DNA from: Acidobacteriota bacterium
Lineage (GTDB): Bacteria > Acidobacteriota > Blastocatellia > Pyrinomonadales > Pyrinomonadaceae
DNA: 64,000 nt
NCBI GenBank assembly: GCA_019639175.1
Contig: JAHBSK010000002.1
Coordinates: 248,001-312,000 of the forward strand
Reading direction: 5' to 3'
This document shows, one piece after another, positions 59,130-64,000 of the stretch. How positions within the stretch are numbered: position 1 is the first letter of the stretch; each line of letters starts with the position of its first letter. The notes beneath the pieces were generated by a model. The model searched no databases. It saw nothing but the letters and a program-made list of their open reading frames with translations, and was not told the origin of the DNA. The translations under genes and the position numbers were made by a program.

Positions 59130-61037
59130 TCAATCTTTGTTGGCGATTTGCTCCTCGATACGCCGGCGGAAAGATCGTTTGGCGCGTTCTAAAGGTTCAC
59201 CGAGCCATGAGTCGATCAGCGGTTTCCATTCTTCAGGAAAAATCTGGCGACTCAGGTCACTCACAGTGAGACCGAGCTGGAAGAATCTGCCGTTCACTTC
59301 TTTCACCAATGGCATGAGGGTTTCTATTTTTGTATCGTTTGGTATTTCCACCATATTCCATTTACCTTGAAGATCGCGCACAATTATACGGTCTTTTCGT
59401 CGGCGGTAAGTAGCCTTTTTTTCCAGTAGCCAGAAATATCCGTCCTTGAACTCATCAAAATCATCCGGCGTAGCGACTGCGTCCATATATACATAAAATT
59501 TGCTGCCGTCTGGTAAAGTAAGCGGCCCTTGATCGTCCGGGACGAAGTCCTCTAAATCAGGACGTGAGAATACATATTTTAAGTATTTCTCTAAATATTT
59601 CATCCGCGCTTCTTTTTCTTCTTTAGTCATTTCCGTGATTTCTTTCTGCTGTTCCTGTACAACAGAACATTCTCGTTCCGGAGGTTGACTGAGCCACGCT
59701 TGCACTCGATTTGTGCCGATCTGCGGATTGCGGCGGCGGCATCGGAAGATGATGCGGGCCAGGTTTGGTTCGTCACGCAGCAGATAGAGCAGGACGTCAA
59801 AATTCCCCCTTTTGACAAAATCGACAAATATCGACGCAGTGAGTTTGGTGGACAATCCGCGTGATTCAAAATGCTTGAGCATATCAATGTCATCGGTCAG
59901 GCTGTCAAGAAAAGTGCTGTATTGTCCGCCCTGGCCATGGCCCCAAAAAAACATCGGTACTTCAGACGGCTCGGCAATGTGCATCAGAGGTGCGATCTTT
60001 TCCTGCAGCCACTTTTGGTCGTCAGCGTTAATGCCGAACAGTTGAGGTATCCTTTCAAATCTTTCCTGTATCAGATCTTCTCCGCCTGAGAAATCAGCTC
60101 CCATGTCTAGCAATCGATCAGCTAAATTCCAATTATCGTTTTTAAGTGCAAGAAGGAGCGGTTTATTGATTCCTTCACAATCAAGCCCACGCGGATCTGC
60201 TTCGTGGTCGAGCAATAAGTTGGCAATGGTTTCATCCCCACGCGAGGAAGAGATCGCATAGCTCAGTAAGCTGTACCATTCATTGGAACTGCGCTCCAGA
60301 TTCCAGCATGGGATGTTCGGGTTGGCTCCGGCTTTCAGCAGGAGTTCCGCTGCCTCCGGGTTCGCGCATCGGACGGCAGTTTCAAGAAGGATGTCGAGTG
60401 TGCGGGTCGTATGTTTGGATATCTGCTCGTCAAATCCCCTATGATCGTCATGCAGGCGCTCAACTCCGGCATCAGGATCGAAGTCAGGATGCGACATTAC
60501 GATGTTTAGGATGTCGAGACGATCTTTTTTGATGGAATTGGCAGCTATCTCGGCGGCGGCCTGAGCATTCAGACGGCATGACGGCAGCGACGACAGAACA
60601 AGGTCGGCAAGTCTGAGCATCTCACGCTCCTGCTTTTCATTCGGCCCCCAGACATTCTTAGGGCCGGGATCTGTCACCTCTGTTATATCAGAGAGATGCC
60701 TCGCGGCACCGCCAAGGAAATTCCCCTGAGCTTCAACGGAAAGCCGCGGCCAAAGTTGGGCTGCCAGGTTGAGACAGAACGACGCCCCGGCTGCCCAGGC
60801 TTGTTTTTCCATTACCGGCAGAGCTTCATTGAGCTGATCGTCATCCAGTGCTTCAAGGTTCTCATCCGGTACGTGCCATTGCTTCCAGTCAAAAATGCCA
60901 TACCCGTAATCACCAACACGGCGGTAATTTTCATATCGAAATGCAAAACCGTAATGAAGCGACTCTATCAATCCCGGCGGACGGGCGTCGCCCAACTCGG
61001 TCAGGGAATCAAGTAATTTGTTAAAAGGATCAGCCAT
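59130..61037 (-). CDS. Ankyrin-repeat protein of unknown function
   Basis: A 635-residue soluble protein. Residues about 150-330 contain ankyrin-type repeats: 'DILLETAVRCANPEAAELLL', 'KAGANPNIPCW', 'LLDHEADPRG', 'LLLALKNDNWNLADRLLDMG'. Further degenerate repeats continue to about 430 ('SIFVDFVKRGNFDVLLYLLR'). The last ~150 residues are a separate alpha/beta domain ('SKFYVYMDAVATPDDFDEFK', 'FFQLGLTVSDLSRQIF') that I do not recognise. No signal peptide or membrane segment. Ankyrin proteins mediate protein-protein contact; in this accessory setting a role in conflict or regulation is possible but unproven. Confidence 0.7.
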   Translation of the reverse strand: MADPFNKLLDSLTELGDARPPGLIESLHYGFAFRYENYRRVGDYGYGIFDWKQWHVPDENLEALDDDQLNEALPVMEKQAWAAGASFCLNLAAQLWPRLSVEAQGNFLGGAARHLSDITEVTDPGPKNVWGPNEKQEREMLRLADLVLSSLPSCRLNAQAAAEIAANSIKKDRLDILNIVMSHPDFDPDAGVERLHDDHRGFDEQISKHTTRTLDILLETAVRCANPEAAELLLKAGANPNIPCWNLERSSNEWYSLLSYAISSSRGDETIANLLLDHEADPRGLDCEGINKPLLLALKNDNWNLADRLLDMGADFSGGEDLIQERFERIPQLFGINADDQKWLQEKIAPLMHIAEPSEVPMFFWGHGQGGQYSTFLDSLTDDIDMLKHFESRGLSTKLTASIFVDFVKRGNFDVLLYLLRDEPNLARIIFRCRRRNPQIGTNRVQAWLSQPPERECSVVQEQQKEITEMTKEEKEARMKYLEKYLKYVFSRPDLEDFVPDDQGPLTLPDGSKFYVYMDAVATPDDFDEFKDGYFWLLEKKATYRRRKDRIIVRDLQGKWNMVEIPNDTKIETLMPLVKEVNGRFFQLGLTVSDLSRQIFPEEWKPLIDSWLGEPLERAKRSFRRRIEEQIANKD

Positions 61038-61366
61038 AATTTTTGCCGCACTCTAAAGGCCGCTGCTTAGGTAAATTGACACACCCCTAGTGCGTCCGGA
61101 AGCAGTGGTCTTGATGAACTAAATTTTTGAAGCCTTATTCTAGCACACCGGGTATTGCCGATCTTGCAAAAAAAGACACAGTCTCGTTGAAGGTGGTTCT
61201 GACTTTTGGAACCCGGTCGCTATCGCTCCCGGTTCTGACATGAGGCAAGCAGGGATTCTTGCCGCTCCAGGCGGGCGAACTTCCACAATGATAGTTTTTT
61301 CTGTTCCTCAACGCATTAGATATGTGGCCGCTGAATGTGCGGCCGGATATTGAAAAGGAGCGAACT
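61038..61366. other. Gene-free region with REP-like words upstream of the CsgG-like gene
   Basis: Two occurrences of GGTTCTGAC (about 61194 and 61231, the second extended to GGTTCTGACATGAGGC) match the conserved end of the interspersed repeats at 57371-57503 and 62114-62187. Otherwise the ~330 bases hold no gene. AAAAGGAG (about 61353-61360) is the ribosome-binding site of the following gene. Confidence 0.55.
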
Positions 61367-61912
61367 ATGAAAAAATTATTTACGGCATTTATTTTGGGGA
61401 TCGCGTTGGCGGGCGTGTCGTTTGCCCAGGCAACGTCAAGGGCTAAAGGCGTGAAGACGGCGGTGGTCGAGTTTACGCCCGGGGCAGGGGCTTCGGCGAT
61501 GAATGATCAGGCGAAACGTGGGCTGCAGACGACGCTTTCGGCCTCGCTGAATCATACGCGCAAGTTCGACGTTTATGACACGCGGCACACGCGAAACGCT
61601 TCACAGGCGAACCTGGCGGCGATCAACGGGAATTCGACAGCGGCGGCGGTAAAGCTTGGAAAGCAGCTCGGTGTCGCATACGTTGTGACCGGAACGGTCA
61701 TCGATTACACACCGAAAGACGCCGCCGGCCATGGCTCGGCCGAGGTCACTGTCCGGCTGATCGAGGTCGTGACCGGAAAGGTAAAATACACCGGGAACGT
61801 TTCGGTTCGCAGCGGAAAGCCGATGCGAACGGGTTCCCAGCCTGAAATGCACGCCAACGTCATGCAGCATATCGTCGATCAGGTGACGGACCTTTTGGCA
61901 GGAAAGGTCTAG
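61367..61912 (+). CDS. Exported CsgG/LpoB-like small protein
   Basis: A 181-residue protein with a signal peptide (residues 1-20, cut near 'VSFAQ'). The mature part shows the CsgG/TolB-N fold: 'VKTAVVEFTPGAGASAMNDQ', 'RGLQTTLSASLNHTRKFDVY', 'AAVKLGKQLGVAYVVTGTVI' and 'EVTVRLIEVVTGKVKYTGNV'. Full CsgG forms the curli pore, but this short version lacks the membrane-spanning insertions and resembles penicillin-binding-protein activators or small periplasmic relatives. AAAAGGAG before ATG 61367 fixes the start. It is flanked by repeats on both sides (61.2 kb and 61945-62187). Confidence 0.75.
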   Translation: MKKLFTAFILGIALAGVSFAQATSRAKGVKTAVVEFTPGAGASAMNDQAKRGLQTTLSASLNHTRKFDVYDTRHTRNASQANLAAINGNSTAAAVKLGKQLGVAYVVTGTVIDYTPKDAAGHGSAEVTVRLIEVVTGKVKYTGNVSVRSGKPMRTGSQPEMHANVMQHIVDQVTDLLAGKV

Positions 61913-61944
61913 ACGCTCATATTGGTATCGAAAGGAAAAGGGTT

Positions 61945-62074
61945 GTCTGAAAGGCCGGATCGGTTCTGTGTATTTCGTTTTTTTTTGTCTGTGCATTCTG
62001 TGGTATTTCCTGTATTTAAAGGATCTTTACCACAGAGTTCACAGAACGAAGACACAGAAAATGACTTTTCAGAC
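61945..62074 (-). repeat. 130-bp nested palindromic repeat (MITE/REPIN-like), copy 2
   Basis: Ends GTCTGAAA (from 61945) and TTTCAGAC (to 62074). Read on the minus strand it aligns base for base with the element at 46091-46218 over its whole length, with about nine differences and a two-base length change in the A-tract. Both copies lie just downstream of gene ends. The two copies are in opposite orientation 15.8 kb apart. Confidence 0.9.
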
Positions 62075-62113
62075 ACCTTCTTTTGTGATATTTGAATCTG
62101 GTCGTTGCGTTTC

Positions 62114-62187
62114 CGGTTCTGACATAGCAACTCCAGACTTTTAGAGTGCCCTTACTTCGTGCGGGCTTCTGCAACATGGGCTTCTGC
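62114..62187 (-). repeat. Interspersed repeat, copy B, without the heptamer array
   Basis: Minus-strand reading gives GCAGAAGCCCATGTTGCAGA, then AGCCCGCACGAAGTAAGGGC, then ACTCTAAAAGTCTGGAGTTG, then CTATGTCAGAACCGG. It matches 57371-57486 except that the GGAGTCT array there (about 43 extra bases) is reduced here to a single unit. It therefore shows the heptamer expansion as a change within an existing element. Confidence 0.8.
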
Positions 62188-62280
62188 CGCTCGCTCTCTG
62201 CTCTTTATTCACCGCTTGTCGCTGTCTTTCCTTTACCAAAATCTGATTTCATATTAGAGTTATAAAATCCAATAGAACTC
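62188..62280. other. Intergenic region upstream of purC
   Basis: About 90 bases after repeat copy B. They should hold the purC promoter, but no strong -35/-10 pair or purine riboswitch is visible. The start codon at 62281 has no clear Shine-Dalgarno sequence. Confidence 0.35.
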
Positions 62281-63186
62281 ATGGCTGCTGCGACGACGTT
62301 ATCCGATTCGACATTTACGGGATTGCCGCTTCTTCACCGGGGAAAGGTGAGGGACGTTTATGACGTTGGTGACGATCGCCTGCTGCTGGTTGCGACCGAT
62401 CGGCTTTCGGCGTTTGACTGCATCTTGCCGACGCCGATCAGGTCAAAAGGTGCGGTGCTGACGGCGATCTCGGCATTTTGGTTCAAACGGCTAGAAGGCA
62501 TAGTCGGCAATCATCTGATAACGACCAATCTCGATGAAATGCCGGAGGCGATCCGTACTCATGAAGAGCTGCGTGGCCGTTCGACACTGGTGAAAAGGAC
62601 GGCCGTCTTTCCGGTGGAATGTGTCGTTCGCGGTTATCTGGAAGGCTCCGGCTGGAAGGATTATCAGGCCACGGGCAGCGTCTGCGGACACGATCTGCCT
62701 GTGGGTTTGCGTCAATGCGACAAGCTGCCCGAACCGATATTCACGCCCGCGACCAAGGCCGCGACCGGCCATGACGAGAACATCAGCGAAGCCGAGGCCG
62801 CCGAGATCCTGGGAGAGGAAACGGCGGAAAAATTAAAGCAATACTCGCTGGCGATATACAAAGAGGCGAGTGAATACGCCGCGACACGCGGCATCATCAT
62901 CGCCGACACAAAATTTGAATTCGGTACGGACAGCGACGGTAATATCATCCTGATAGACGAAGTGCTGACACCTGATTCGTCGCGTTTCTGGTCAGCGGCA
63001 GATTACGAACCCGGCCACGCACAGGCGTCGTTCGACAAACAGTTTGTCCGCGAATATCTGGAAACGCTCGATTGGGACAAAACGCCGCCCGCTCCGCCGC
63101 TGCCGGACAATGTGGCCGAGGCAACGACCCAACGCTACCTGAAAGCTTACGAACTTTTGACCGGAAAGGAACTCGGCGTCGATTAA
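62281..63186 (+). CDS. purC: Phosphoribosylaminoimidazole-succinocarboxamide synthase
   Basis: A 301-residue SAICAR synthetase of purine biosynthesis, longer type as in yeast and many Gram-negatives. 'LLHRGKVRDVYDVGDDRLLL' (residues about 17-36) is the ATP-grasp-like N-terminal motif. 'VECVVRGYLEGSGWKDYQAT', 'LPEPIFTPATKAATGHDENI' and 'IADTKFEFGTDSDGNIILID' complete the active site. It starts a purine step without other pur genes nearby. ATG 62281 begins immediately before the conserved region and is the only plausible start. Confidence 0.96.
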   Translation: MAAATTLSDSTFTGLPLLHRGKVRDVYDVGDDRLLLVATDRLSAFDCILPTPIRSKGAVLTAISAFWFKRLEGIVGNHLITTNLDEMPEAIRTHEELRGRSTLVKRTAVFPVECVVRGYLEGSGWKDYQATGSVCGHDLPVGLRQCDKLPEPIFTPATKAATGHDENISEAEAAEILGEETAEKLKQYSLAIYKEASEYAATRGIIIADTKFEFGTDSDGNIILIDEVLTPDSSRFWSAADYEPGHAQASFDKQFVREYLETLDWDKTPPAPPLPDNVAEATTQRYLKAYELLTGKELGVD

Positions 63187-63218
63187 CAGTTTATTAAGGC
63201 TTGCCGATATTTTGACGA

Positions 63219-63506
63219 ATGCGCAAACGAATGGAAGATCTTATAGAGTTGATGCTTGACGGCCGAATACTGCTTGGCGAGGCTATCGACGAATTTGAAA
63301 AACTCTATATCGAGAAAGCGCTGAAACGCAACAGTGACCATATCTCGAACACCGCCTCCACCCTCGGTATCCACCGCAACACGCTTTCCAAAAAAGTGGC
63401 CGATTACAACGGTTCCGTAAACAGATCTTCTGTTGTGAAAAGATCCGTAGTCAAAACAAAAAAAGGTTCCTCGACCAAAAAAGGCCCTGCAACAAGAAAG
63501 CGATAG
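63219..63506 (+). CDS. Small Fis-type helix-turn-helix protein
   Basis: A 95-residue protein: a Fis/HTH_8 domain in residues about 10-60 ('LGEAIDEFEKLYIEKALKRN', 'ISNTASTLGIHRNTLSKKV'), followed by a lysine/serine-rich tail ('KTKKGSSTKKGPATRKR') like a histone-type or chromatin-binding tail. The HTH closely resembles that at the end of NtrC-type activators but stands alone. The basic tail suggests a DNA-binding, perhaps nucleoid-associated, role; this is inference. It follows purC by about 32 bases, so they may share a transcript. An in-frame ATG at 63231 is an alternative start. Confidence 0.75.
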   Translation: MRKRMEDLIELMLDGRILLGEAIDEFEKLYIEKALKRNSDHISNTASTLGIHRNTLSKKVADYNGSVNRSSVVKRSVVKTKKGSSTKKGPATRKR

Positions 63507-63591
63507 AAACCCCAAGAAAAGAAGGCCGCTTTTCAGTCGATCCCCGACAATTCTCCGTTCAAAAAAAAACGCTCTGCGCAATTTGCGGGTG

Positions 63592-63597
63592 TATAAT
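63592..63597 (+). promoter_or_regulatory. TATAAT -10 element of the CDF transporter gene
   Basis: A consensus TATAAT lies at 63592-63597, preceded directly by TG. The transcription start would be near 63604, only about 4 bases from the ATG at 63608, so the transcript could be leaderless or nearly so. No clear -35 box was found 17 bases upstream. Confidence 0.5.
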
Positions 63598-63607
63598 AGT
63601 GCCAAAG

Positions 63608-64000
63608 ATGTCTGCTTGTTGTGAAGATGTATGTTCGATGAAAGATCCGCGAGGGTCACAGCGCCGGACATTGAAGATCGTTCTGGCCATCAACCTCGTG
63701 ATGTTCTTTGTCATTGCCGCCGCGTCCGTTTACGGAAATTCGACATCTCTTTTGGCGGACAGCCTGGACAATCTTGGCGATGTCATGGTTTACGGCATCA
63801 GCCTGTTCGTAGTGTCAAAAGGCCTTGCGGCAAAATCCCGCGTCGCTCTTTTTAAAGGGCTTCTGATATTTGCCGCCGCTTTTGGCGTCGCACTTCAGAT
63901 ATTTTACAAACTCCTCTACCCGGACATGCCTCTGTTTGAGGTCATGGGAGCTTTCAGCATTCTCGGCCTTATCGCCAATTCTGCCTGCCTGTACCTGCTG
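63608..64000 (+). CDS. Cation diffusion facilitator family transporter, N-terminal part
   Basis: The first 131 codons of a CDF/cation-efflux protein, cut by the window end. The frame opens MSACCEDVCSMKDPRGSQRR with a Cys cluster (CC and C) before the first helix 'IVLAINLVMFFVIAAASVYG'. The second helix has the metal motif 'LLADSLDNLGDVMVYG' (DxxxD). Helices 3 and 4 follow ('LFKGLLIFAAAFGVALQIFY', 'VMGAFSILGLIANSACLYLL'). CDF proteins export Zn, Cd or Co in exchange for protons. The Cys-rich N-terminus is typical of one CDF subgroup and may bind metal. Confidence 0.85.
   Translation, partial: MSACCEDVCSMKDPRGSQRRTLKIVLAINLVMFFVIAAASVYGNSTSLLADSLDNLGDVMVYGISLFVVSKGLAAKSRVALFKGLLIFAAAFGVALQIFYKLLYPDMPLFEVMGAFSILGLIANSACLYLL

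Overview
The window looks like a chromosomal segment of an Acidobacteriota member, probably class Blastocatellia. This is inferred from gene families and not from any marker gene. It carries an Oar-like TonB-dependent receptor ending in an aromatic residue, a TIGR02999-type sigma factor next to a kinase-TPR protein, CARDB/dockerin giant exported proteins, and many short REP-like and heptamer repeats. Base composition is moderately GC-rich, with AT-richer patches at 6.8-8.5 kb and 58.5-59.0 kb. I found no rRNA, tRNA, CRISPR array, transposase or prophage.

Layout. 0-6.1 kb: minus-strand run with the start of a secretin-like protein, a TVP38 membrane protein, cinA, an exported isoaspartyl peptidase, a family-4/5 uracil-DNA glycosylase and coaBC. 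6.3-9.0 kb: three unrecognised genes and a Nudix hydrolase. 9.1-15.7 kb: ECF sigma factor, zinc-finger anti-sigma factor, a polymer-forming membrane protein, a DUF5666-like exported protein and a large TonB-dependent receptor. 15.8-18.9 kb: minus-strand sugar-nucleotide genes (epimerase, ugd) and a FecR-like protein. 19.5-21.6 kb: xylF-like lipoprotein and ROK kinase. 21.7-30.9 kb: rimP-nusA-infB-rbfA-nrnA translation/RNA cluster behind a probable attenuator, then a corrinoid adenosyltransferase, pgpA and a DUF1835 gene. 30.9-35.4 kb: an ABC exporter pair, a DUF6580 membrane protein, a CYTH protein and a DUF1349 lipoprotein.

35.5-40.1 kb: a hybrid histidine kinase and an NtrC-type sigma-54 activator, with two tiny envelope-stress membrane proteins. 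A textbook -24/-12 promoter lies ahead of the activator and a near-match lies ahead of one small gene. 40.2-46 kb: exported M23 peptidase with VCBS-type repeats, ECF-like sigma factor and Ser/Thr kinase with TPRs. 46.2-55.0 kb: one 2,910-residue exported protein. 55.2-57.4 kb: small unknown genes and a dienelactone hydrolase. 57.4-62.2 kb: accessory-looking patch (DUF433/DUF5615 pair, AT-rich coiled-coil gene, ankyrin protein, CsgG-like protein) bracketed by inverted copies of one short repeat. 62.3 kb to end: purC, a Fis-type HTH protein and the start of a cation diffusion facilitator.

The most unusual material is repetitive. A ~130-bp nested palindrome occurs twice in opposite orientation (46.1 and 62.0 kb). 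Heptanucleotide tandem repeats that are open in every frame sit inside two housekeeping enzymes, exactly at the linkers between their functional halves (iaaA and coaBC). All start sites, motifs and repeat alignments were read by eye.
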